Positions 1 through 8,451 of a stretch of 24,410 nt of DNA are shown here, piece after piece. This DNA is from Deinococcus sp. (GTDB lineage: Bacteria > Deinococcota > Deinococci > Deinococcales > Deinococcaceae), in assembly GCF_018260405.1 (NCBI RefSeq), contig NZ_JAGLBG010000038.1, positions 1 through 24,410 of the forward strand, in the 5' to 3' direction. Within the stretch, counting starts at the first letter, position 1. The number at the start of each line of letters is the position of its first letter. The notes beneath the pieces were generated by a model. That model had not been told where the DNA came from. It made no database searches and was given only the letters and a program-made list of their open reading frames with translations. Both the position numbers and the translations under genes were made by a program.

Positions 1-2
1 AC

Positions 3-94
3 TATAACTTCACGAATTTAGCTCGCTATCACCGCACAACTGAACGCACCCACCGCAAATGGTTCCAGAAGGTTATGATATTGCTAGGGTTTAG
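3..94 (+). pseudogene. possible C-terminal remnant of a transposase
   Basis: Frame 3 from the window edge reads as a basic, aromatic stretch containing RYHRTTERTHRKWF followed by QKVMILLG. This resembles the last residues of DDE transposases of bacterial insertion sequences, but I recognise it only by style. The frame has no start in the window and runs without a stop into the following gene, so if it is a transposase it is a 3' remnant cut by whatever brought in the S-4TM gene. It could also be chance coding similarity. Confidence 0.3.
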
Positions 95-109
95 TGGGGG
101 AGGAGTTTG

Positions 110-991
110 GTGTCTGACCACGCGTCCGATCTGCGGGAGCGGCAGAACCAGCCCGAGTTGCTGGCCCTGCGGGCAGCCATCTTCCGCACCTTCAATCGCC
201 CAAAGCAGGTCTACACCCTGGTGTTCTACGGCACTCTGCTGCTCGCAGTACTTACCGTAGTGGATAATCTGTGGCTCCACCGCCTGACCGGGTTCCTGGC
301 CTTTGTGACGGCGCTGATCCTGGTCGTGGAAATCATCTACCGTCTGTGGGGCCAGAAGCAACTGGAAGCTGGCGCGGTGCTGGCGGACCTGTACGACTAC
401 CGCCTGTACGGGCTGCCCGTACCTGCGGGCAGGACGGTGCGGCACCCCTCTGTCACCGACGTCATGCCTATGGCGGCAGGTGTGGACACCACTCCATTCA
501 GAGACTGGTACCAGGGGCTTGATCTCTTCCCGGCGGCCCTGCAGCCGCTCGTCTGCCAGCTGATCAACGCCACCTGGGATTACCAGGTTCGCGTGAGACT
601 CTCCCAGGCCGCCCTGTGGAGTGCCGGCGTGTACGGAGTCGGCATCGTCGCTCTGGCCGCCGGGCTCAACCGTCCGTTCCGGGAGACGGCAATGACCCTG
701 TTGCTGCCGGCCCTGCCCTTCCTCTACCAACTGCTAGTCCTGCATGTCGAAAGCCGCACTTCACTCCTCAATCTGCACGGCGTCAAAAACGGCATTGAAG
801 CCATGTTGCGGCGAGCCGACGACACGGTGGGCAAGGAAACGCTTTACGCTCACCAGGAGCACCTCTTCAAGCATCGAGCCAGCGCTTTCCCGATCCCCAA
901 CGTCATCCACAGCCAGGTCAAGGGGAACGTGGCGAAGGAGCTGCAGCTTTGCCTTGAAGCGCTGTCATCGGAACGGCCATCCGCCCCCTGA
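110..991 (+). CDS. S-4TM family putative pore-forming effector
   Basis: A 293-aa membrane protein that I place in the S-4TM family, predicted pore-forming effectors of bacterial conflict systems that are often paired with nucleotide-second-messenger synthases. Two hydrophobic hairpins are visible: residues ~34-80 (two helices) and ~168-215 (two helices), with a soluble segment between them. The N-terminal NQPELLALRAA stretch, the central WYQGLDLFP and the CQLINATWDYQVRVR stretch fit the family. The GTG at 110 is preferred over the adjacent TTG at 107 because the purine-rich GGGGGAGGAG just upstream is properly spaced only from 110. No cyclase/CD-NTase gene is visible downstream; one could lie left of the window. 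The next gene block is a type I restriction system, so this may be a stand-alone effector or a companion of that system. Family call moderately sure; activity is inferred. Confidence 0.75.
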   Translation: MSDHASDLRERQNQPELLALRAAIFRTFNRPKQVYTLVFYGTLLLAVLTVVDNLWLHRLTGFLAFVTALILVVEIIYRLWGQKQLEAGAVLADLYDYRLYGLPVPAGRTVRHPSVTDVMPMAAGVDTTPFRDWYQGLDLFPAALQPLVCQLINATWDYQVRVRLSQAALWSAGVYGVGIVALAAGLNRPFRETAMTLLLPALPFLYQLLVLHVESRTSLLNLHGVKNGIEAMLRRADDTVGKETLYAHQEHLFKHRASAFPIPNVIHSQVKGNVAKELQLCLEALSSERPSAP

Positions 992-1007
992 ACGACTCGC
1001 TCATTCA

Positions 1008-1035
1008 CCCAGGCTGCACGTCCACGCAGCCTGGG
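1008..1035. repeat. perfect 10-bp inverted repeat (hairpin)
   Basis: CCCAGGCTGC and its exact complement GCAGCCTGGG are separated by 8 bases, 16 bases after the S-4TM stop codon. There is no U-run after it, so alone it is not a classical terminator. With the hairpin at 1053 it probably forms a tandem 3'-end structure. Confidence 0.55.
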
Positions 1036-1052
1036 CTCTGCGTGAAACGCAT

Positions 1053-1081
1053 CCCCACCGTCGCGGCCCTCGGTGGGGTTT
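1053..1081 (+). terminator. likely Rho-independent terminator of the S-4TM gene
   Basis: CCCCACCG pairs with CGGTGGGG across a 10-base GC-rich loop, followed by only TTT. The short U-tract makes it a weak canonical terminator, but its position 60 bases after the stop codon supports the call. Confidence 0.5.
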
Positions 1082-1185
1082 GGACGGCCCCAGAGGCGAG
1101 ATTCCGCGACGAAGTTCGCTTCCTGCCGTCCAGGACGAAATTATCCTGCGCGCGATCCCTTCAGACCCTATGCTGAGGCACAGTA

Positions 1186-1203
1186 TGAATTGCAAAGAAT
1201 TCA
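1186..1203. promoter_or_regulatory. candidate operator upstream of hsdM1 (TGAATT-N6-AATTCA)
   Basis: An 18-base inverted repeat with 6-base perfect arms lies about 100 bases before the hsdM1 start in otherwise GC-rich DNA. It could bind a regulator of the restriction operon. No regulator gene is linked to the operon and the arms are short, so the call is tentative. Confidence 0.25.
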
Positions 1204-1303
1204 CGCCGCTGGGCGCAGGCAAGACCCAGGGGCTACCCAATGAAAACGGACCTACGACAAGGGCTCCATCAAACCGCCATGCGGCGCAGGCTGCGGTGCG
1301 CCC

Positions 1304-2860
1304 GTGACGGAACTCGAAGCCCGTCAGTATGCCCTAGGACTGGTGCAGGCGCCCCGCGCCCTGACCCTGTCCGAGCTGGAGAACTACCTCGCGGCGGCCG
1401 CCGATCTGCTACGCGGTTCCATCGACCAGGCCGACTTCAAGCAGTACATCTTCCCCCTGATGTTCTTCAAGCGCATCAGCGACGTCTACCTCGAGGAATA
1501 CGCGTACGCCGTAGAGGAGTCCGGTGGGGATCACGAGTTCGCGGCGTTCGCTGAAAACCACCGCTTCCAGATCCCCGAAGGCCACCTCTGGGAAGACGTC
1601 CGCAAGCGCACGCACGACATTGGCGCGGCCCTGCAGGCGGCCTTCCGGGCAATCGAGACGGCCAACCAGGAGACGCTCTACGGCATCTTCGGGAACGCTA
1701 CCTGGACGAACAAGGACAAGCTTCCAGATCGTAAGCTCGCCGATCTGATCGAGCACTTCTCTAGCCGCAACCTCGCGAACGCTTCCGTGGCGCCGGACGT
1801 GTTCGGCAACGCGTACGAGTACCTGATCAAGCGCTTCGCGGACCAGTCGAACAAGAAGGCCGGGGAGTACTACACGCCCCGCTCGGTCGTGAAGCTGCTC
1901 GTGGATATCCTCGACCCGCAGGAAGGCGAGACGATCTACGACCCGGCCTGCGGCACCGGGGGCATGCTGATCGAGGTGATCGAGCATGTCCGGCGCGCCG
2001 GCGGCAGCCCGAAGACCCTCTGGGGCAAGCTGTACGGACAGGAGAAGGTCCTGGCGACCTCCGCGATTGCCCGGATGAACCTGCTGTTGCACGGTGTCGA
2101 GGACTTCAAGGTCGCCCGCGAGGACACCCTGCGCAGCCCCGCCTTCTACACCGGCAACCACCTCGCTCAGTTCGACTGCGTCCTGGCCAACCCGCCGTTC
2201 TCCCTGAAGAACTGGGGGGAAGGCGCCTGGGTCACCGACCCCTGGGGCCGGCAGGCGCTCGGCGTTCCGCCGAAAGGGTACGCGGACTGGGCATGGGTGC
2301 AGCACATGCTGATCTCCGCCACACCCAAGACTGGACGGGTCGCCGTCGTGCTGCCGCAGGGGGCGCTGTTCCGCCAGGGCGCGGAGGCACGGATCCGGTC
2401 GCTCGTGGTCCGCGCCGACCTGGTGGACGCGGTGATCGGCCTGGCTCCCAACCTGTTCTACGGCACGGGCCTGGCGGCCTGCGTGCTGATTCTGCGCCTC
2501 GGAAAACCTGCCGAGCGCAAGGGCAAGGTGCTGTTCATCAACGGCGAGCGGCTGTTCAAACGCGGGCGAAGTCAGAACACCATGGAGCCCGAGCACGCCC
2601 AGGAGATGCTCGCGGCCTACCAGAACTTCAAAGACGTCGACGGTCTAGCACGGGTGGTTCCCCTGGAGGAGATCACCGGGAACGACTTCAATCTGAACAT
2701 CCCGCTGTACGTTGCCCCCGCCGAAACCGGCGAGCAGGTCACGCTGGCGGATGCCTTCGCCGACCTGGAAGCCGCCCACGCCCGCGTGCTCGAAACGCGC
2801 GCCGCGCTGGAAGCCGAGCTGGCGAAATGGGGCCTCGCCCCTGAGGAAGTCAACCTGTGA
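1304..2860 (+). CDS. hsdM: type I restriction-modification DNA methyltransferase subunit (HsdM, first copy)
   Basis: A 518-aa N6-adenine methyltransferase subunit of a type I restriction-modification system. An HsdM N-terminal helical domain (ELENYLAAAADLLRG...QYIFPLMFFKRISDVY) is followed by the SAM-binding motif I DPACGTGG at residues 213-220 and the catalytic motif IV NPPF at 296-299. EYYTPRSVVKLLV precedes motif I, as usual in the family. The C-terminus ends in an Ala/Glu-rich coiled coil likely to contact HsdS. The start is GTG at 1304, the only start codon in the open frame before the conserved domain; no strong ribosome binding site is visible. The stop overlaps the next start (GTGA), so translation is coupled. 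It is a full-length paralogue of the next gene, which is unusual for one operon. Confidence 0.93.
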   Translation: MTELEARQYALGLVQAPRALTLSELENYLAAAADLLRGSIDQADFKQYIFPLMFFKRISDVYLEEYAYAVEESGGDHEFAAFAENHRFQIPEGHLWEDVRKRTHDIGAALQAAFRAIETANQETLYGIFGNATWTNKDKLPDRKLADLIEHFSSRNLANASVAPDVFGNAYEYLIKRFADQSNKKAGEYYTPRSVVKLLVDILDPQEGETIYDPACGTGGMLIEVIEHVRRAGGSPKTLWGKLYGQEKVLATSAIARMNLLLHGVEDFKVAREDTLRSPAFYTGNHLAQFDCVLANPPFSLKNWGEGAWVTDPWGRQALGVPPKGYADWAWVQHMLISATPKTGRVAVVLPQGALFRQGAEARIRSLVVRADLVDAVIGLAPNLFYGTGLAACVLILRLGKPAERKGKVLFINGERLFKRGRSQNTMEPEHAQEMLAAYQNFKDVDGLARVVPLEEITGNDFNLNIPLYVAPAETGEQVTLADAFADLEAAHARVLETRAALEAELAKWGLAPEEVNL

Positions 2861-4353
2861 GCACGAAACGAATCACGCAACGCGAGCTCGAAAGCTACCT
2901 GTGGGGCGCGGCTGTCGTCCTGCGGGGCCTGATCGACGCCGGTGACTACAAGCAGTACATCTTCCCGCTGGTCTTCCTGAAGCGCATCTCGGACGTGTAC
3001 GACGAGGAACACGCCGCCGCCCTGCAGGTCTATGGAGACGCGGAACTGGCCGACCTCCCCGAGAACCACCGCTTTGCCATTCCCGACGGCGCGCACTGGA
3101 AGGACGTCCGTGAAACCACCACGAACATCGGGCAGACGGTCCTGAAAGCCATGAAGGCCATCGAGAGCGCCAACCCGGACACCCTCCCCGGCGTCTTCGG
3201 GGACGGGGACTGGGGCAACAAGGACCTGCTCCCGGACTCCACCCTCGCGGACCTGATCGAGCACTTCTCCACCCGCACGCTCTCCATCGCCAACCTCCCC
3301 GAAGACGAACTCGGGAACGGCTACGAATACCTGATCAAGAAGTTCGCCGACGACTCCGGCCACACCGCGCAGGAGTTCTACACCAACCGCACCCTGGTAC
3401 ACCTGATGACGCAGATGCTCGAGCCCCAGCCGGGCGAATCGGTGTACGACCCCACCTGCGGCACCGGCGGCATGCTGATCTCCACCGCGGCCGAAGTGAA
3501 GCGTCAGGGTAAGGAGTGGCGCGGCCTGAAGCTGTACGGCCAGGAACTCAATTACGGCACCTCGGCTATCGCGCGGATGAACCTCTTCCTGCACGGCATC
3601 ACGGACGGGCACGTCGCCCATGGGGACACGCTGGGCAAGCCGGACTTCCTCAACGAGAAGGGGCAGCTCAAGACCTTCGACGTGGTCCTCGCGAACCCGC
3701 CGTACTCCATCAAGACCTGGAACCGCGAAGCCTTCGTCAAGGACGCTTACGGCCGCAACATCTGGGGCGTCCCCCCACAGGGCCGCGCTGACTACGCCTT
3801 CTTCCAGCACATCGCGAAGAGCCTTGACCCGCAGACGGGTCGCGCTGCCATCCTCTTCCCGCACGGTGTTCTATTCCGTAAAGAGGAAGCCGCCATGCGC
3901 GAGGCCCTGATCAAGTCCGACCTGATCGAATCGGTCATTGGCCTCGGCGCGGGCCTGTTCTACAACAGCCCCATGGAAGCCGTCGTGATCACACTCCGAG
4001 CGAACAAACCCGCCGAACACCGGGGAAAGATCCTGTTCATCAATGCAGTGAATGAAGTGGCCCGAGAGCAGGCGCAGTCCTTCCTGAAGGAAGCGCATCA
4101 GACGAAGCTCCTGAAAACCTACCGGGACTTTGTCACCGTCGATGGTTTTGCGACGGTCGCCGATGTCAGCCAGGTCGCAAGCAAGAAATACAGCCTCGCC
4201 ATCCCGCTCTACGTGGCGGGGGCAAGCTCTGCTGAAACCGCAGAACAACTGGATGTCACTGAGGCCCTGGCAGAGTGGCGGGCAGCGGCCGAAGTGTCGG
4301 GTGAAGCTATCAGTGACGTTTTGAGGCTGCTGCGCAGAGAGGTATATGTATGA
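2857..4353 (+). CDS. hsdM: type I restriction-modification DNA methyltransferase subunit (HsdM, second copy)
   Basis: A 498-aa second HsdM in the same operon. It has the N-terminal HsdM helical domain (LESYLWGAAVVLRG), motif I DPTCGTGG at residues 198-205 and motif IV NPPY at 280-283, so both the SAM site and catalytic site look intact. It aligns with the first copy along its whole length (shared KQYIFPL, KRISDVY, LADLIEHFS, CGTGGMLI, TSAIARMNL, VLANPP), but the two differ at most other positions, so this is an old divergence rather than a recent tandem duplication. The usual YTPR before motif I is YTNR here. The C-terminal tail is shorter than in copy 1. GTG start overlaps the previous stop; its own stop overlaps the hsdS ATG. 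Confidence 0.93.
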   Translation: MSTKRITQRELESYLWGAAVVLRGLIDAGDYKQYIFPLVFLKRISDVYDEEHAAALQVYGDAELADLPENHRFAIPDGAHWKDVRETTTNIGQTVLKAMKAIESANPDTLPGVFGDGDWGNKDLLPDSTLADLIEHFSTRTLSIANLPEDELGNGYEYLIKKFADDSGHTAQEFYTNRTLVHLMTQMLEPQPGESVYDPTCGTGGMLISTAAEVKRQGKEWRGLKLYGQELNYGTSAIARMNLFLHGITDGHVAHGDTLGKPDFLNEKGQLKTFDVVLANPPYSIKTWNREAFVKDAYGRNIWGVPPQGRADYAFFQHIAKSLDPQTGRAAILFPHGVLFRKEEAAMREALIKSDLIESVIGLGAGLFYNSPMEAVVITLRANKPAEHRGKILFINAVNEVAREQAQSFLKEAHQTKLLKTYRDFVTVDGFATVADVSQVASKKYSLAIPLYVAGASSAETAEQLDVTEALAEWRAAAEVSGEAISDVLRLLRREVYV

Positions 4354-5519
4354 GTCTGAATCTCGATAAATCGCGCTGGACGCGGGTCAAGTTCGGTGAA
4401 GTCGTGTTCAACGTTAATTCCACAGTCAAGGACGCCGAAGCGGCTGGAATTGATCGGGTCATTGCTATGGAGCACCTTGATCCTGGCGAGCTCAGGGTTC
4501 AGCGCTGGGGCAATGTCGCGGATGGCACCACCTTTACGCGCCGGGTGAAGCCAGGACAGACGCTATTCGGGAAACGCCGCGCTTATCAGCGCAAGGTGGC
4601 TTATGCCGAGTTCGACGCAATCTGTTCAGGGGATATCCTCACCTTTCAGGCGAACGAGGCACAGATTCTGCCGGAATTCCTGCCCTTCCTGGTGCAATCT
4701 GATGGTTTTTTCGCTCACGCACTGGGAACCTCAGCTGGCTCGCTGTCACCCCGGACAAACTGGACTGACCTGTCGGACTTCGAATTTGAACTTCCTCCCC
4801 TTGCCGAGCAGAAGCGGTTAGCAGAACTCCTCTGGACTATGGAGGTTCATCAAGAGACTGTAGTAGAAGAGAACAGAGCATTGACGATTTTGCGGAGTAA
4901 GCAGTTGAACCAAGTGCTATCCGCAAAGACTATCGAAATCTCGCCGCTGGAAACTCTAGTCAAACCAGACACCAGCATTACATATGGCATTGTTCAAGCT
5001 GGCCCAGAAATCGAGGACGGCGTTCCGTATATTCGCGTCTCAGATATGACTGATGGAGATCTCTCTATCAAAGGCATGAAAAAGACTGCGCCGGAAATAG
5101 CTGCAAGATTCAAGCGCTCCAGAGTTGATTCCGGCGACTTAGTGGTGGCTTTGCGGGGACGGACTGGATTAACACTAAAAGTTCCTGAGGAATTAGACGG
5201 GGCAAATCTTACGCAAGGGACGGCGCGAGTTGCTATTGATAATAATAAAATCGATCCGGATTTCGTTATCGAGGTAATGAATTCCGCATGGATGGCGTCC
5301 GAGGTCAGTCGTAATGCGAAAGGTTCTACATTCACGGAATTGACTTTGGTTGCACTGCGAAATCTGCCAGTGCCGAGATTGGGAAATGACAAAGAGCATG
5401 AACTACTGCAGGTTCTGAAAGCAGTGAGTCGTGCTCAGGAAGCAACGTCAAACTCAATTGAAAAACTTAGGGTAAAGAAAAGTGCAATCCTAAAAAATAT
5501 CTTTGAGGGCTTTCAATGA
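4350..5519 (+). CDS. hsdS: type I restriction-modification specificity subunit (HsdS)
   Basis: A 389-aa DNA-recognition subunit with the normal two-repeat plan. The first target recognition domain is at ~1-150 and its conserved helix at ~150-190 (PLAEQKRLAELLWTME). The second target recognition domain is at ~200-345 (ITYGIVQAGPEI...VPYIRVSDM) and the second conserved helix is C-terminal. It should bind HsdM and set the bipartite target sequence. ATGA overlaps couple it to hsdM2 before and hsdR after. From about 4850 to 5500 the DNA becomes clearly AT-richer than the flanking hsdM and hsdR genes, with runs such as AATAATAAAA, suggesting that the second recognition domain was acquired separately. 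The specificity cannot be read from sequence. Confidence 0.92.
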   Translation: MSLNLDKSRWTRVKFGEVVFNVNSTVKDAEAAGIDRVIAMEHLDPGELRVQRWGNVADGTTFTRRVKPGQTLFGKRRAYQRKVAYAEFDAICSGDILTFQANEAQILPEFLPFLVQSDGFFAHALGTSAGSLSPRTNWTDLSDFEFELPPLAEQKRLAELLWTMEVHQETVVEENRALTILRSKQLNQVLSAKTIEISPLETLVKPDTSITYGIVQAGPEIEDGVPYIRVSDMTDGDLSIKGMKKTAPEIAARFKRSRVDSGDLVVALRGRTGLTLKVPEELDGANLTQGTARVAIDNNKIDPDFVIEVMNSAWMASEVSRNAKGSTFTELTLVALRNLPVPRLGNDKEHELLQVLKAVSRAQEATSNSIEKLRVKKSAILKNIFEGFQ

Positions 5520-8443
5520 CTCTCTTCAACGAGGCCAATTCCGTGCGCGATTTCGTTCGTGACCGTGTAGCGTCCACGCAGGTGCCGTTCGTTGCAGGCT
5601 CAACACTACTTCGCGCTACCAGTGATGTTCTGCTGGAAAGCCAATTGAAGTCAGCACTGATCCGCCTAAATCCCGAGATTGCAGCCGAACCGGCTAAGGT
5701 TGAGCAAGTGTTGCACAACCTGCGTGCCATCCTACTTAGCGCCCGCACCAGCCCGCATCCAGTGGTGGCGAACGAGGAATTCACCGCCTGGTTGACCGGG
5801 CAGAGGTCCATGCCGTTGGGCAAGGACGGCGAGCACGTCACTATCCGCCTGATCGACTTCGATAGCCCCGAAGCCAACGAGTGGACGATCTCCACCGAGG
5901 TGACGTTCGTGCAGGGCCGGGTGGAGAAGCGCTTCGACCTGGTGCTGTGGTGCAACGGCTTCCCACTGGTGGTGGGGGAGGCGAAGTCGCCGACGCGGCC
6001 CGCCTACACCTGGATCGACGCGGCCGCCCAGATTCACGACGACTACGAGAAGAGCGTCGCGCCTTTCTTCGTGCCGAACGTTTTCTCGTTCGCCACGGAA
6101 GGCAAGGACTTCCGGTATGGCACGGTCGGCATGCCGGTCGAGCTGTGGGGCCCCTGGCGAGAGGAGGACACCGACGTAGACGCCCCGGCGAAGATCGGCC
6201 TCGCGGCGGTGGGCGAAGCGGTTGACGGGGTGCTGAAGCCGGCGGCGGTGCTGGACTTCCTGCGGTTCTTCACGCTGTTCGCGACGGATAAGAAGCACCG
6301 GAAGATCAAGATCATCGCCCGCTTCCAGCAGTTCCAGGCGACGAACCTGATCGTGGAGCGTGTGCTGCTCGGGAAGATCAAGCAGGGGCTGATCTGGCAC
6401 TTCCAGGGGTCCGGGAAGTCCCTGCTGATGGTGTTCACCGCGCTGAAGCTGCGGGCCATGGCGCAGCTGACGAACCCGACGATCCTGATCGTGGTGGACC
6501 GCATCGACCTGGACACGCAGATCACGGGGACGTTCAACGCGTCCGATGTACCTGGGCTGGTATCCACCGATGACAGCGCCCAGCTGCTGAAACTGCTCAG
6601 CGGTGGGGCACGCAAGATCATCATCACGACCATCCACAAGTTCAAAGACGCTGAAGGCGTCCTGGACAGCCGCAACAACATCATCGCCATGGTCGATGAG
6701 GCCCACCGCACACAGGAGGGCGACCTCGGGCAGAAGATGCGTGCGGCCCTGCCGAACGCCTTCCTCTTCGGCCTGACGGGCACGCCCATCAACAAGCGTG
6801 ACCGGAACACCTTCATGTGGTTCGGCGCCCAGGAGGACGAGGGCGGGTACCTGTCCCGCTACTCCTTCCAGGACTCCATCCGCGACGGCGCGACGCTGCC
6901 CCTGCATTTCGAACCGCGCCTGTCCAAACTCCACATCGATCAGGAGGCCATCGACACGGCCTTCGCGGAACTTGCCAGCGAGCGCCGCCTGTCCGAAGAG
7001 GACAAGATCACCCTGTCGAAGAAGGCCGCGTCCATCGAGGTGCTGATCAAGGCGCCGGACCGGGTGCGCCAGATCGCGGCCGACATTGCCGAGCACTTCA
7101 AGACGAAGGTCGAACCAGAAGGCTTCAAGGCGCAGGTCGTGGTGTACGACAAGGCGTCCTGCGTGGCCTACAAGGAAGAACTCGACCATCACCTGGGCGC
7201 GGACGCCTCGACGATCGTGATGTCGAAGGCCCGTGGGGATAAGCCCGAGTGGAGTAAATGGACGCCTGGCGCGGAGGATCTCGAGCAGGTGCTTGCCCGG
7301 TTCAACGACCCGGCCGATCCACTGAAGATCATCATCGTGACCGCCAAGCTCCTCACCGGCTTCGACGCGCCGATCCTGCAGTGCCAGTACCTCGACAAGC
7401 CCCTGAAGGAACACACGCTCCTCCAGGCGATCACCCGTACGAACCGGGTCTACCCGCCGTACAAGAAGTACGGTCTGATCGTGGATTACCTCGGTGTGTT
7501 CGACGACGTGGCGAAATCCCTGGCGTTCGACGATCAGGCTGTGCAGCGCGTCATTGCCAACATCGAGGAATTGAAGAACCAGCTTGAGCCGGCGATGGCT
7601 GCGGCCCTTGTGTTCTTCCCTGGTGTGGACCGCACGGTCGGCGGGTACGAAGGGCTCATCCAGGCGCAGTCGGCAATTGCCGACACGGCCACACGGGACA
7701 CTTTCGGCCTGGCGTACAGCGTCGTGTCCCAGCTGTGGGAGGCGCTCAGCCCGGACCCTATGCTCGCCGATTACAAGGCTGACTACCGTTGGCTGACGGA
7801 CGTGTACGAGTCGGTCCGTCCGTCGGACATCACGGGCCGCCTGGTCTGGCACGCGCTGGGTGCCAAGACCATCGACCTGATCAACGAGCACGTCCGCATC
7901 GAGATTCCTGAAAGCGCCGAGACGGTAGTACTGGATGCTCAGACCATCGAGGATCTGATGCTCGGGAAGGGCGGAGACGTCCCACCGAAGGAGATCGAGA
8001 AGTTGATCACGGCCCGCATCGCCCGGCACCTGAACAATCCTGTGTTCGTCGCGCTTGGGCAGCGGCTGAACGCCCTCCGGGCGAAGTACGCTGACATCCA
8101 GCAGTCCAGCCTCGACTTCCTGCGGGAGTTGCTGGAGCTCGCGCGCGACACGGTGGCCGCGGAAAAAGCCGTCAAGGAAGTCCCGCGGGAAGAGAAAGGC
8201 AAAGCAGCTCTCTCGGAACTCTTTGACACTCTCAAGACCGAGCAGACTCCGATCATCGTCGACAACATCGTCAACCGCATCGACGAGGTCGTGCGCGCCA
8301 TCCGCTTCGACGGTTGGCAGTCCACCATCCGCGGCGACCAGGAGGTCCGGCAGGCCTTGCGGAAAACCCTCTATGTACAGTTCAAGATCCGTGACAACGA
8401 CGTTTTCGAGAAGGCGCTCGGGTACATCCGCGAATACTACTGA
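5516..8443 (+). CDS. hsdR: type I restriction endonuclease/translocase subunit (HsdR)
   Basis: A 975-aa motor and nuclease subunit, the usual length for HsdR. The N-terminal PD-(D/E)xK nuclease is visible as D141 in RFDLVLW and E155-A-K157 in VVGEAKSP. The SF2 helicase shows Walker A GSGKS at 298-302, DEAH at 394-397 and the LTGTP motif shortly after, then a second RecA-like domain with TGFDAPILQ and ITRTNR. A long helical C-terminal region should dock on the HsdM-HsdS core. All key residues are present, so restriction is probably functional. It overlaps hsdS by ATGA and is followed 8 bases later by another gene in the same direction. Confidence 0.94.
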   Translation: MTLFNEANSVRDFVRDRVASTQVPFVAGSTLLRATSDVLLESQLKSALIRLNPEIAAEPAKVEQVLHNLRAILLSARTSPHPVVANEEFTAWLTGQRSMPLGKDGEHVTIRLIDFDSPEANEWTISTEVTFVQGRVEKRFDLVLWCNGFPLVVGEAKSPTRPAYTWIDAAAQIHDDYEKSVAPFFVPNVFSFATEGKDFRYGTVGMPVELWGPWREEDTDVDAPAKIGLAAVGEAVDGVLKPAAVLDFLRFFTLFATDKKHRKIKIIARFQQFQATNLIVERVLLGKIKQGLIWHFQGSGKSLLMVFTALKLRAMAQLTNPTILIVVDRIDLDTQITGTFNASDVPGLVSTDDSAQLLKLLSGGARKIIITTIHKFKDAEGVLDSRNNIIAMVDEAHRTQEGDLGQKMRAALPNAFLFGLTGTPINKRDRNTFMWFGAQEDEGGYLSRYSFQDSIRDGATLPLHFEPRLSKLHIDQEAIDTAFAELASERRLSEEDKITLSKKAASIEVLIKAPDRVRQIAADIAEHFKTKVEPEGFKAQVVVYDKASCVAYKEELDHHLGADASTIVMSKARGDKPEWSKWTPGAEDLEQVLARFNDPADPLKIIIVTAKLLTGFDAPILQCQYLDKPLKEHTLLQAITRTNRVYPPYKKYGLIVDYLGVFDDVAKSLAFDDQAVQRVIANIEELKNQLEPAMAAALVFFPGVDRTVGGYEGLIQAQSAIADTATRDTFGLAYSVVSQLWEALSPDPMLADYKADYRWLTDVYESVRPSDITGRLVWHALGAKTIDLINEHVRIEIPESAETVVLDAQTIEDLMLGKGGDVPPKEIEKLITARIARHLNNPVFVALGQRLNALRAKYADIQQSSLDFLRELLELARDTVAAEKAVKEVPREEKGKAALSELFDTLKTEQTPIIVDNIVNRIDEVVRAIRFDGWQSTIRGDQEVRQALRKTLYVQFKIRDNDVFEKALGYIREYY

Positions 8444-8451
8444 GGGACGCC

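Larger units (their letters stand above)
992..1303. other. 312-bp intergenic stretch between S-4TM gene and hsdM1
   Basis: No convincing gene. It holds a perfect 10-bp inverted repeat at 1008-1035, a terminator-like hairpin at 1053-1081 and an AT-containing inverted repeat at 1186-1203. The hsdM1 promoter should lie in the last 160 bases, but I cannot pick a clear -35/-10 pair. A frame opening with ATG at 1240 overlaps the hsdM1 start and looks like a shadow. Confidence 0.6.

Noticed and set aside
1240..1554. Small gene or control peptide before hsdM1
   Set aside because: It overlaps the hsdM1 start for most of its length and its Arg/Pro-rich translation looks like a shadow.
1409..3864. Long - strand open frames across the hsdM genes
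   Set aside because: Antisense shadows of two clearly conserved HsdM genes; the translations are low-complexity and have no motifs.
5732..8029. 765-codon open frame on the - strand
   Set aside because: It lies wholly antisense to hsdR, whose motifs are all intact; long antisense frames are common in GC-rich codon-biased genes.
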